A stretch of 25,876 nucleotides of DNA from CAZCFB01 sp964511535. GTDB taxonomy: Bacteria; Myxococcota_A; Polyangia; GCA-2747355; CAZCFB01. The number at the start of each line of letters is the position of its first letter. Positions within the stretch are counted from its first letter, which is position 1. The notes beneath the pieces are model-generated. The model worked only from the letters and a program-made list of their open reading frames with translations, was not told where the DNA came from and did not search any database. The stretch is from assembly GCA_964511535.1 (NCBI GenBank), contig CAZEFW010000139.1, positions 1 through 25,876 of the forward strand, given 5' to 3'. The position numbers were made by a program, and so were the translations under genes. Below are positions 1 through 6,144 of the stretch, in pieces.

Positions 1-661
1 TGGTGGGCAGCACGGCCTTTTCGGTCTGCTCCAGCAGCGCCTTGCCCTGCTTCTCGCCCAGCATGAAGGCGCTCTCGCTGACGTTGGGGCTCTGGTCGCA
101 CACCTTCTGGCCGCGCAGCGCGTCGACGGCCTGCACGCCGCCCACGTCGATGCCGGAAAGGATCGCCTCGGAGGCCCAGGAGAAGATGTAAGACGCCTCG
201 CCCGGCTCCAGCGCGGTGCCGTGCTTGTTGGTGAGGTCGTTTTCAACCTTGGTCTTGATGCTCGAGGAGGCCACCAGTGCCTGCTCGGTGGCGCGGTCCA
301 CCATGAAGCGGCAGCTCTGGGTGGCGCCGGAGCCCGCCTTCTGCAGGTACGGGCAGGTGGCCGGCGGCGTCCCGTTGGTCAGCGGCGTGAAGATCTTGCC
401 CTCCACGGAGGCGACCTTCTCCAGGATCCCCTTGTTGACCAGCTCGATGTTCACCTTGTCCACCAGCAGCTGGGTGGCCAGGGGGCGGGTGGTCAGGATG
501 AAGCTGTTGGCCAGGTCGTAAGCCTTGACCGACATTTTGACGCTCACCACCTTGTCGTCGCCGTTCGGGTTGTTCGGATCGCCGGGGCCATCCACCGTCC
601 CCATGCAACCGAGCATTGCCAGCGCTGTGATCCCCATCAGAACCAATGGCCACCGTTTCAT
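1..661 (-). CDS. Putative lipoprotein, unknown function (C-terminus beyond window)
   Basis: The reading frame enters at the left edge and is open for 220 codons from the ATG at 661; the C-terminus lies outside the window. The start is supported by an AGGAG ribosome binding site at 669-673, 7 nt upstream. The N-terminus is a short lipoprotein signal (Lys2, Arg3, hydrophobic stretch, then M-L-G-C with Cys19). A Gly/Pro/Asn/Asp-rich tether follows (DGPGDPNNPNGDD). The mature part has three visible cysteines, including one in TCPYLQ and one in QSCRFMVD, and looks soluble and mixed alpha/beta. I recognise no domain family. It is probably exported and anchored to the inner or outer membrane. It is transcribed away from the 972 gene across a shared 310-bp intergenic region. 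The lipoprotein call is fairly confident; function is unknown. Confidence 0.72.
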   Translation of the reverse strand, partial: MKRWPLVLMGITALAMLGCMGTVDGPGDPNNPNGDDKVVSVKMSVKAYDLANSFILTTRPLATQLLVDKVNIELVNKGILEKVASVEGKIFTPLTNGTPPATCPYLQKAGSGATQSCRFMVDRATEQALVASSSIKTKVENDLTNKHGTALEPGEASYIFSWASEAILSGIDVGGVQAVDALRGQKVCDQSPNVSESAFMLGEKQGKALLEQTEKAVLPT

Positions 662-668
662 CTCGTCT

Positions 669-673
669 CTCCT
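669..673 (-). promoter_or_regulatory. Ribosome binding site for the lipoprotein starting at 661
   Basis: AGGAG on the minus strand, 7 nt before the ATG at 661. It fixes the start of a gene whose end is not in the window. Confidence 0.6.
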
Positions 674-909
674 TTTCCTGGACCTGGGCGTCATTGCAAC
701 CAAGAGTGAGCAAGATCTGATCCAATAGTCAACTTTTTGTAATTATTAAACTTTGCTCTCGCGTCGGTGGGGACCAACTGCCCGGGAAGTCCGGGGCCTG
801 CAGCCCCCTCAGTGGCCTTATCGGATCCCAGCCAGGGAGCGTAGCGAAAATTGCCCTTTATCTTCAAGGGGTTATGTTGTCCGGGGTCATGTGTCCCCAG
901 CCATCGCCC

Positions 910-931
910 GGGTGGGTCTTTTCCCCCACCC
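910..931. other. Perfect 7-bp hairpin in the leader of the glycine-rich lipoprotein gene
   Basis: GGGTGGG at 910-916 pairs with CCCACCC at 925-931 around an 8-nt loop, ending 40 nt before the ATG at 972. No T-tract follows on the plus strand, so it is not a standard terminator for incoming transcription. It could be a leader structure. Confidence 0.35.
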
Positions 932-971
932 CCTTGCAGGAGTCGGGTGATTTGGGGATCATGGCCACAAC

Positions 972-2495
972 ATGATCCGATGCAAGCCCCTGCTCCTGGT
1001 TCTCGCCGCAACGGCGGCTGTATGTTTGCTGCCCGCCTGCTTGGACTCAAACCCTCATTATCAAACAGATAACAAATCATCTGGCGATGCGGGCGCCGCA
1101 CCGGACGCGCTGGCCGGGGACCTCGGCGGTGCTCTTGACGGGCCCAAACCCCCGCCACCGGACGGGCCCAAGCCGCCTCCGCCGGACGGGCCCAAGCCGC
1201 CCCCGCCGGACGGGCCCAAGCCGCCCCCGCCGGACGGTCCCAAGCCGCCCCCGCCGGACGGGCCCACGCCCAAACAGGACCAAAAGACTCCCCCTCCGCC
1301 CTGCGCGGGTCAGGGCTGCCCGCTGGGCTGTAACCTCGCAGCCAACCGATGCTACCGGCTCAAGCCCTCCAACTACGACGTGGGCCCGGACTTCGACAAG
1401 GTCACCGCCAAGGTCAAGTTCACCTCGGGCAGCTCCACCATCGACACGGATACAGGCGAGATCAAGCAAGGATCCACCGTGATCCGGCCGGCCAACAAGC
1501 CTGGCCTGCATGGCGGGATCCATTTCAAAAAGGTGAACCAGGGCAAGGGGTACCCACAGCTCGGCGTGTTCATCTTGCGCAGCCTGGTGGTGGACAAGAA
1601 CGCGGACCTGTTCGTGCAGGGCCAAAACGCGCTGGCCGTCTATTCGGTGGAAGGCATCTGGATCGAAGGTGAGCTATTGGCCGAGGCCAGCAGCGTCAAG
1701 GCCGGCCCTGGCGGCGCTGCGGGCGGCCTCAACGACGGCAAGGACGGCGCGCCCTGCTTCACCGGCGAGGGCAAGGGCGGCAAGCAAGCCGGCTCGGGCT
1801 CCAGCCAGTTGGAGGCCGGCGGCGGCGGCGGCGGGCGGCATGGGCCGGGCGGCCCTGGAGGCGACTCGACCTTCAACCCCAAGCCCAAGGGCGGCGCGGG
1901 CGGCAAGACCAATGGCGGCAACCCGCTGATCCCGCTTTACGGCGGCTGCGGCGGCGGCGCGGGTGGTGGCCCGGACACTCACGGCAAGGTCGGCGGCCAT
2001 GGCGGGTACGGCGGCGGCGGCGGCGGCGCAGTGCAGCTCAGCGCCAACGGCTCGGTGCAGATCTCAGGCAAGATCATCACCCCGGGCGCGGGCGGCGAGG
2101 GCGGCCACGGTGGCGGCGGTGGCGGCGGCGGCGGCTCGGGCGGCGCCATCCTGCTCGAGGGCCGGCAGGTGGTGGTGTCCGGCGTGCTGGCGGCCAACGG
2201 CGGCGGCGGCGGCTCGGGCTCAGGCTCCAACCAGATCTCCAACAGCCACGACGGAAAGGACGGCGAGGGCACCTCTCAGAACGCCCAGGGCGGCGCCCAC
2301 CAGCAGCCCTACGGCGGCGCGGGCGGCGCGGGTGGCGCGCTCAGTCCGCCCACTGGCAGTCCGGGCGGGGCCCACGCCAACGGCGGCGGCGGCGGAGGCG
2401 CGGCAGGCATCACCCGGCTCAACAGCAAGCTTCCCCCCTCGCTGAGCGGTACCATCTCGCCGGTACCCACAAAGGGTGGTATCAAGGTCTGGTAG
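972..2495 (+). CDS. Glycine-rich cell-surface lipoprotein with Pro-rich 8-residue repeats
   Basis: 507 residues. Residues 1-23 form a lipoprotein signal ending L-P-A-C (Cys23). A low-complexity Asp/Ala/Gly linker follows, then five copies of GPKPPPPD at about residues 57-96, encoded by a 24-bp tandem repeat. Next is a Cys-rich knot (C-x3-GC-x2-GC-x6-C, about residues 111-125). Residues about 130-230 look beta-rich (repeated V/I-x-V strands such as VFILRSLVVDKNADLFVQ). The last ~270 residues are very Gly-rich (GGGGG, GGAGG), resembling surface proteins that are often mislabelled PGRS-like. Such architecture fits an outer-membrane-anchored, wall-spanning or adhesive protein; that is inference. 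No convincing Shine-Dalgarno precedes the ATG (AGGAG at 939-943 is too far). The kinase gene starts 21 nt after its stop. Confidence 0.82.
   Translation: MIRCKPLLLVLAATAAVCLLPACLDSNPHYQTDNKSSGDAGAAPDALAGDLGGALDGPKPPPPDGPKPPPPDGPKPPPPDGPKPPPPDGPKPPPPDGPTPKQDQKTPPPPCAGQGCPLGCNLAANRCYRLKPSNYDVGPDFDKVTAKVKFTSGSSTIDTDTGEIKQGSTVIRPANKPGLHGGIHFKKVNQGKGYPQLGVFILRSLVVDKNADLFVQGQNALAVYSVEGIWIEGELLAEASSVKAGPGGAAGGLNDGKDGAPCFTGEGKGGKQAGSGSSQLEAGGGGGGRHGPGGPGGDSTFNPKPKGGAGGKTNGGNPLIPLYGGCGGGAGGGPDTHGKVGGHGGYGGGGGGAVQLSANGSVQISGKIITPGAGGEGGHGGGGGGGGGSGGAILLEGRQVVVSGVLAANGGGGGSGSGSNQISNSHDGKDGEGTSQNAQGGAHQQPYGGAGGAGGALSPPTGSPGGAHANGGGGGGAAGITRLNSKLPPSLSGTISPVPTKGGIKVW
1140..1259 (+). repeat. Five tandem 24-bp units encoding GPKPPPPD
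   Basis: Units at 1140-1163, 1164-1187, 1188-1211, 1212-1235 and 1236-1259. Units 3 and 4 are identical at the DNA level; unit 1 is the most diverged (CCCAAACCCCCGCCACC core). A partial sixth (GGGCCCACGCCC) follows. Length in codons is conserved, so copy-number change would keep the frame and alter only the tether length of the lipoprotein. Confidence 0.9.
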
Positions 2496-2516
2496 CCTCA
2501 CAGCGGAGCTATACCA

Positions 2517-2927
2517 ATGGAAGGCATCGTCGCCCTCGTCATGATCTTCGGCATGCCCGTCTTCATCGTGGGCATCAGCAAGTTCTTCAACTACAAGACC
2601 AAGCGCCTGGAGCTGGAGAAGAAAGCGCTTCCCGATCCGGCGCAGGTCAAGAAACTCGAGCTGCTGGAGCGGGACCGCGCTCAGCTGATGGAGCGGGTTG
2701 AGAACCTCGAGACCATCGTCACCTCGGTGGACCTCGAGCTCAACGCCCGGCTCAACCGGCTGTCAGCTCAGCAGAGCTACATGGCCCTGCCTCAACATGC
2801 CGGTGACGGCGGCGACGCCTCGCCCACCGTGGACGTGGCGCCCACCATGCTGCAGCAGCCGGACGGCGGAATCGAGGCCGGGACGGTGCTGATGGACCGG
2901 TTCCAGGTGGAGCGCTGCCTGGGCTAG
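2517..2927 (+). CDS. Membrane anchor and coiled-coil part of a Ser/Thr kinase, ending at an in-frame TAG
   Basis: 136 residues before a TAG. Residues 2-21 (EGIVALVMIFGMPVFIVGIS) form one transmembrane helix at the extreme N-terminus. Basic residues follow (Lys/Arg at about 22-35), then a long charged helical, probably coiled-coil, segment to about residue 85 and a flexible Asp/Pro/Gly linker. The last residues, DRFQVERCLG, are the first beta-strand and the opening of the kinase glycine-rich loop, and the next codon is TAG (2925-2927). Translation of the same frame continues straight into GGMGTVFLA. This is therefore not an independent gene but the N-terminal third of the kinase at 2934-3674. 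The anchor-first layout is opposite to PknB-type kinases and recalls PspB-like N-termini. The start ATG has a weak CGGAG upstream. Confidence 0.7.
   Translation: MEGIVALVMIFGMPVFIVGISKFFNYKTKRLELEKKALPDPAQVKKLELLERDRAQLMERVENLETIVTSVDLELNARLNRLSAQQSYMALPQHAGDGGDASPTVDVAPTMLQQPDGGIEAGTVLMDRFQVERCLG
2925..2927 (+). other. In-frame amber codon inside the kinase glycine-rich loop
   Basis: The frame reads LG-TAG-GGMGTVF where the family has G-x-G-G-M-G. One base change from CAG, GAG or AAG would restore a residue commonly tolerated at x. TAG is used as the ordinary stop of at least six other genes here (for example at 2493, 14669, 17729, 21709 and 23511), so genome-wide reassignment is unlikely. 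Confidence 0.85.
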
Positions 2928-2933
2928 GGCGGC

Positions 2934-3674
2934 ATGGGCACGGTGTTCCTCGCCACCGACCGCAAGATCGGCGAGCAGGTGGCGCTCAAGGTCATCGCGT
3001 CGAACATGGCCGAGGATCCCACCGCCGCCGAGCGGTTCCGCCGGGAGGTGGGCGCGGCCCGCAAGATCACGCATACCAACGTGATCCGGATCCACGACCT
3101 GGAAGAGGAGGGGCGCCTGCTGTTCCTGTCGATGGAGTACTTCCCGGGCATCGACCTGGCCGAGCTGCTCGGCCGGCGCGGCGCGCTGCCGCTGGAGGAG
3201 GCCCGGGCCATCCTGCTGCAGGTGTGCGCGGCCCTGTCCGCCGCCCATCGCGCGGGCGTGGTGCATCGCGACCTCAAGCCCGGCAACGTGCTGATCAACG
3301 AGCAGGGCGAGGTGCGCGTCATCGACTTCGGCCTGGCCAAGGCGAGCTACATGCACAGCATGACCGCCACCGGCCTGATCAAGGGCACGCCGGAGTACAT
3401 GGCCCCGGAGCAGGTGCGGGGGCGCGTCACCGACCAGCGCACTGACATCTACTCCCTGGGCGCCATGACCTTCCATCTTGTATGTGGCAAGCCGCCGTTT
3501 TCCGGGGACACCCCCATCGCGGTGGGCTTTCAGCACTGCGCCGAGCCGCCCCCCTCGCCTCGAGAGCTGCAGCCCGATCTGCCAGAGCAGCTTGAAAACG
3601 CCATCTTGCGCTGTCTCGAGAAGGATCCGGCCCGCCGGTTCGATTCGGTGGACGAATTTCGCGCCGAACTTTAA
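2934..3674 (+). CDS. Hanks-type Ser/Thr protein kinase catalytic domain (interrupted gene, C-terminal part)
   Basis: This continues the frame of 2517-2927 after the TAG; numbering below runs from the ATG at 2517 with the TAG as codon 137. Everything needed for phosphotransfer is present: GGMG after the stop, VALK with the ATP-binding Lys158, HRDLKPGN with catalytic Asp252, DFG with Mg-binding Asp270, GTPEYMAPE activation segment and P+1 loop, and the DIYSLG helix-F motif. It ends shortly after the C-lobe at a TAA. The whole 385-codon gene would encode a kinase hung from the inner membrane by its N-terminus. Translation beginning at the ATG at 2934 would lack the first loop glycine and the beta-1 strand and is unlikely to be fully active. 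There are no other lesions, so loss is either recent or a sequencing error. It is probably part of a signalling pair with the PATAN protein downstream (inference). Confidence 0.85.
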   Translation: MGTVFLATDRKIGEQVALKVIASNMAEDPTAAERFRREVGAARKITHTNVIRIHDLEEEGRLLFLSMEYFPGIDLAELLGRRGALPLEEARAILLQVCAALSAAHRAGVVHRDLKPGNVLINEQGEVRVIDFGLAKASYMHSMTATGLIKGTPEYMAPEQVRGRVTDQRTDIYSLGAMTFHLVCGKPPFSGDTPIAVGFQHCAEPPPSPRELQPDLPEQLENAILRCLEKDPARRFDSVDEFRAEL

Positions 3675-3727
3675 TTTCCTGAAATTTTGTATGCCTGCTT
3701 GCGGTTGTAATGTTCTACAATTAGCCC
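3675..3727 (+). promoter_or_regulatory. AT-rich candidate promoter before the PATAN/TPR gene
   Basis: This 53-bp gap is much richer in A/T than its surroundings. It contains TTTTGT (3685-3690) and TAATGT (3708-3713) at 17-bp spacing, and TACAAT (3716-3721) just before the GTG start. None is a strong sigma-70 pair, so this is only a candidate promoter zone. Confidence 0.3.
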
Positions 3728-5458
3728 GTGGCAACCAGCGCCTACAACACGGGGGAGCATGTTCCGTTCGGCACCTCCGAGTTGACCCCCGTGCTCGGTG
3801 GCCTGGCCGCCGACCTGTCGGATTATCCGTTCCCCCTGGCCCTGACCGAGCTGTATTTCAACAAGAAGAGCGGCACGCTGCACATCCGCCGCGGGATGCA
3901 GGAGACCAGCATCCTGGTCAAGGCAGGCGCGCCGGTGATGCTCGAGTCCAGCAACCCCGAGGACTCCCTGGAGCACTTCCTGGTCCAGCGCAAGAAACTG
4001 GATATGGTGGACGCCTACACCGCCAAGAGCAAGGCGGTGGAGACGCGCCGCCCCGTGGGAGAGGTGCTGGTGGAGCAAGGGCTGCTGGAGCCCAACGAGC
4101 TGTACAAGCTGATCAAGCTCAACATGGGGCAGAACATCCTCGGAATCTTCCGCTGGACCAGCGGAAAGGTGACCTTCGCCGAGCACGAGGTGCGGGATGA
4201 GGGGCGCATCCTGCTGGAGATCTCGCCCGAGCCGTTGATCCTGCGCGGCGTGTTCGCGCACTCCCCCTTCGACATCATCAACAAGGCGTTCCTGTCGCTG
4301 GAGCAGGACAGCTTCGTCCTGGAAGAGGACCCTGACAAGGTCGTGGCGCGGCTCAAGCTCTCCGGCGGGCAGGCCAAGGTGGTGCGCGCGCTGCAGGAGC
4401 CCAAGAACACCGCGGCCCTGGCCGCCGAGGTGGAAGGCGACATGGAGGCGCTGCTGCGGCTGCTGTACGCCATGGCGCTGCTGAAGATCGCCCTGCCGGC
4501 CGAGATCTCATCGGACAAGGTCCCGGCGGTGACGCCGCCCGCCGAGACCGGGGCGGCGCCCACGAAGCCGACGCAGGACGCCACCACCACGCGGGTGCCC
4601 GCGCGGGACGACGGCCCGCCGGTGGACATGGAGTCCATCCGCAAGGCGTTCGCCATGGCCAAGGAGGGCACGCACTACGAGCTGCTCGGCGTCAAACAGA
4701 ACGCCGGGTTCGACAAGCTCAAGCGCGCCTTCCTGGAGCGGTGCTATGAGCTGAGCCCCATGACCCTCGGGGACAAAGTCCGCGGGGTGCGCAAGTCGCA
4801 GCTCGAAGACCTGTTCCTGCACCTGGTCCGCGCCTACAGCACCCTGTCCAACGCGCGGCAACGTAAGGCCTACAACGAGCGCCTCAAGGGCAAAAAGCGC
4901 AAGCGGCGCAAGTCGGCGCTGAAGCAGGCGCGCGCCGCTGGCGTCCGACCTCCGGTGATGCAGGCGCCGCCGCGCCCGTCGTCAGTGCCGCCGCGGCCAT
5001 CGTCGGAGCCTGCCCGGCCGTCACGGCGGACGCCGCCGGCAAAGAAGGACAGGGGGTCCACCAACTCCTTCGACGTCATCGAGCCGAACAACCCGTCGCT
5101 GGCTGCCAGGACCGCGGTGCTGCACCTCCAGGCCGGCGAACTCCAGGAGGCCGTGGACGAGCTGCGGAAGTCGGTGCGCAAGTCCCCCAACGACTGCCCC
5201 GCCGTGACCCTGCTCGGCTACTCGCTGTACCTGCTCGACCCGGTGAGCAACATGTCCCAGGCCACGACCTACCTGCAGCACGCCGCGTCCATGGACCTCA
5301 ACGCTTATGAGCCGTGCCTCTACCTGGGGCGCATCTTCGACTTCGCCCAGGACCGGCGCAGCGCGCTTACGGCGTACCAGCAGTGCCTGTCCCGGGAGCC
5401 GCGCCAGCAGGAGGCCCGCAAGGCGCTGCTGCGCCTTCGCAAGCTGATAAAGAAGTAA
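3728..5458 (+). CDS. PATAN (DUF4388)-like / degenerate J-domain / TPR regulatory protein
   Basis: 576 residues from a GTG start. Residues about 25-150 match the PATAN/DUF4388 pattern (PLALTELYFNKKSGTLHIRRG, then a ligand-free beta-sandwich-like stretch and a paired winged-helix-like segment). About 165-260 looks like a second all-helical DUF4388-associated region. A Pro/Thr linker leads to a J-like domain at about 300-385 (THYELLGVK, LKRAFLERCYELSP, AYSTLSNARQRKAYNERL). The HPD tripeptide needed to stimulate Hsp70 is missing. A very basic segment (KGKKRKRRK, about 387-395) and a Pro/Ser/Arg linker follow, and TPR units occupy about 456-576. The combination is typical of deltaproteobacterial scaffold or regulator proteins; a direct role is unknown. 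No Shine-Dalgarno is visible before the GTG, so a downstream start is possible. Confidence 0.82.
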   Translation: MATSAYNTGEHVPFGTSELTPVLGGLAADLSDYPFPLALTELYFNKKSGTLHIRRGMQETSILVKAGAPVMLESSNPEDSLEHFLVQRKKLDMVDAYTAKSKAVETRRPVGEVLVEQGLLEPNELYKLIKLNMGQNILGIFRWTSGKVTFAEHEVRDEGRILLEISPEPLILRGVFAHSPFDIINKAFLSLEQDSFVLEEDPDKVVARLKLSGGQAKVVRALQEPKNTAALAAEVEGDMEALLRLLYAMALLKIALPAEISSDKVPAVTPPAETGAAPTKPTQDATTTRVPARDDGPPVDMESIRKAFAMAKEGTHYELLGVKQNAGFDKLKRAFLERCYELSPMTLGDKVRGVRKSQLEDLFLHLVRAYSTLSNARQRKAYNERLKGKKRKRRKSALKQARAAGVRPPVMQAPPRPSSVPPRPSSEPARPSRRTPPAKKDRGSTNSFDVIEPNNPSLAARTAVLHLQAGELQEAVDELRKSVRKSPNDCPAVTLLGYSLYLLDPVSNMSQATTYLQHAASMDLNAYEPCLYLGRIFDFAQDRRSALTAYQQCLSREPRQQEARKALLRLRKLIKK

Positions 5459-5479
5459 CGCCTCGGGAGCATGACCAGC

Positions 5480-6028
5480 ATGACCAGCACAGGGATCCAG
5501 GGCGTGAGCATCCGCCGCGCCGAACTGCAAGACGCCGGCCTGGTGCTCGACTTCATCCGCCAGCTGGCGCGCTACGAGAAGCTGGAGCACGAGGTGGTGG
5601 CCACCGAGCAGTCCCTGCGCGACACGCTTTTCGGCGAGCGCCCGGCGGCGGAGGTGGTCATCGCCCTGGACCGCGGCGAGCCCGCTGGCTTCGCGCTCTT
5701 CTTTCAGAACTACTCCACCTTCCTTGGCCAGCCCGGCATCCACCTCGAGGACCTGTACGTCAGCGAGGAGCGGCGGGGCCGGGGCATCGGCCGCGCCCTG
5801 CTGGCCTACCTGGCCGCCGAGACCCGCGCCCGGGGCGGCGGCCGCCTGGAGTGGGCCGTGCTGGACTGGAACGCGCCGGCCATCGGGTTCTACGAGAAGC
5901 TGGGCGCGAAGGCCATGGACGAGTGGACGACGTTTCGGCTGACGGGCGAGGCGCTGGACGCGCTGGCGCGCGCTTCGCGCGCGAATGCCAGAGTGCCAGA
6001 ATGCCAGGATGCCAAAATGCCAGAATGA
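5480..6028 (+). CDS. GNAT-family N-acetyltransferase, diamine-acetyltransferase-like
   Basis: About 182 residues. The acetyl-CoA binding motif A is clear: LYVSEERRGRGIGRALL, with the R/Q-x-x-G-x-G/A signature. Motif B is GRLEWAVLDWNAPAIGFYEKLGA, with the Asn and Tyr usual in this fold. The order and the ALFFQNYSTF segment resemble spermidine/spermine or thialysine acetyltransferases of the SSAT family; the substrate cannot be settled from sequence. Two ATGs are possible, at 5471 and 5480. GGGAG at 5465-5469 lies 10 nt from the second but only 1 nt from the first, so 5480 is preferred. The gene follows the PATAN gene by about 20 nt and may be cotranscribed. Its last 14 or so codons (ARVPECQDAKMPE) are made from an intergenic tandem array that has replaced or extended the natural C-terminus. 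Confidence 0.85.
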   Translation: MTSTGIQGVSIRRAELQDAGLVLDFIRQLARYEKLEHEVVATEQSLRDTLFGERPAAEVVIALDRGEPAGFALFFQNYSTFLGQPGIHLEDLYVSEERRGRGIGRALLAYLAAETRARGGGRLEWAVLDWNAPAIGFYEKLGAKAMDEWTTFRLTGEALDALARASRANARVPECQDAKMPE

Positions 6029-6135
6029 GATGGTCTCTGGTCCAGGTAAGAAACTCCGACTGATAGGCTAGCCGTTCTGGCATTCCGGCGTTCCGGCGCT
6101 CTGGCATTCTGGCATTCCGCGGCCGCAGGCCGCGG
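5959..6135. repeat. Inverted short-tandem-repeat element, 8-bp unit, between convergent genes
   Basis: In order: a GC box CGCGCTGGCGCGCGCT (5959-5974); a left arm of five 8-bp units of consensus GAATGCCA plus GAA (5983-6025, 43 nt); a 49-nt spacer; a right arm of 43 nt (6075-6117) that is the reverse complement of five such units; and a perfect hairpin CCGCGGCC-GCA-GGCCGCGG (6117-6135). The arms match at 35 of 43 positions and all 8 differences are transitions. The element fills the gap between the GNAT gene (+) and tamB (-) and provides the GNAT stop codon. It may act as a two-way terminator or as a mobile or recombinogenic repeat. The same layout recurs at 23514-23633. Confidence 0.85.
6117..6135. 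terminator. GC-perfect hairpin at the 3' end of tamB
   Basis: 8-bp arms CCGCGGCC / GGCCGCGG with a GCA loop, 9 nt past the tamB stop (6145). No T-tract flanks it on either strand, so intrinsic termination is unproven. It forms the outer right end of the inverted repeat element. Confidence 0.4.
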
Positions 6136-6144
6136 TCCCAGCGG

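Larger units (their letters stand above)
662..971. other. 310-bp intergenic region with several hairpins and an AT-rich core
   Basis: This separates two divergent lipoprotein genes. It contains an AT-rich block at about 726-755, the likeliest promoter zone; a TTGACT hexamer on the minus strand at 727-732 lacks a good -10 partner. At 774-815 two adjacent stems (CCCGG/CCGGG at 781-785/791-795, and GGGGC/GCCCC at 793-797/803-807, which compete for three G) are enclosed by ACTG/CAGT. A further 7-bp perfect stem, GGGTGGG/CCCACCC, lies at 910-916/925-931. No convincing ORF is present. An ATG at 961 opens only four codons before a TGA overlapping the ATG at 972. No known riboswitch core was recognised. 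Confidence 0.4.

Noticed and set aside
961..975. Four-codon ORF ATG-GCC-ACA-ACA-TGA overlapping the start at 972
   Set aside because: Too short to assert as a leader peptide; it has no ribosome site and could be chance.
691..1158. Possible small gene across the 662-971 gap on the minus strand
   Set aside because: It overlaps the start of the lipoprotein gene on the other strand, has Arg/Pro-rich sequence with no domain, and no ribosome site.
1674..2480. GGC-rich region as a non-coding satellite
   Set aside because: The plus frame is open throughout, follows a lipoprotein signal and Cys-rich region, and encodes Gly-rich sequence with regular non-Gly positions.
2934..3674. Kinase domain as an independent gene starting at the ATG at 2934
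   Set aside because: That start would delete the beta-1 strand and the first loop glycine, and no ribosome site precedes it; the frame is continuous with the upstream piece except for the TAG.
5100..5458. Start of the GNAT gene further upstream or fusion with the PATAN protein
   Set aside because: The PATAN protein has its own TAA at 5456-5458 and the GNAT fold begins after the ATG near 5480.
5983..6117. CRISPR array
   Set aside because: Units are 7-8 bp, tandem without spacers, and arranged in inverted arms; no cas genes nearby.
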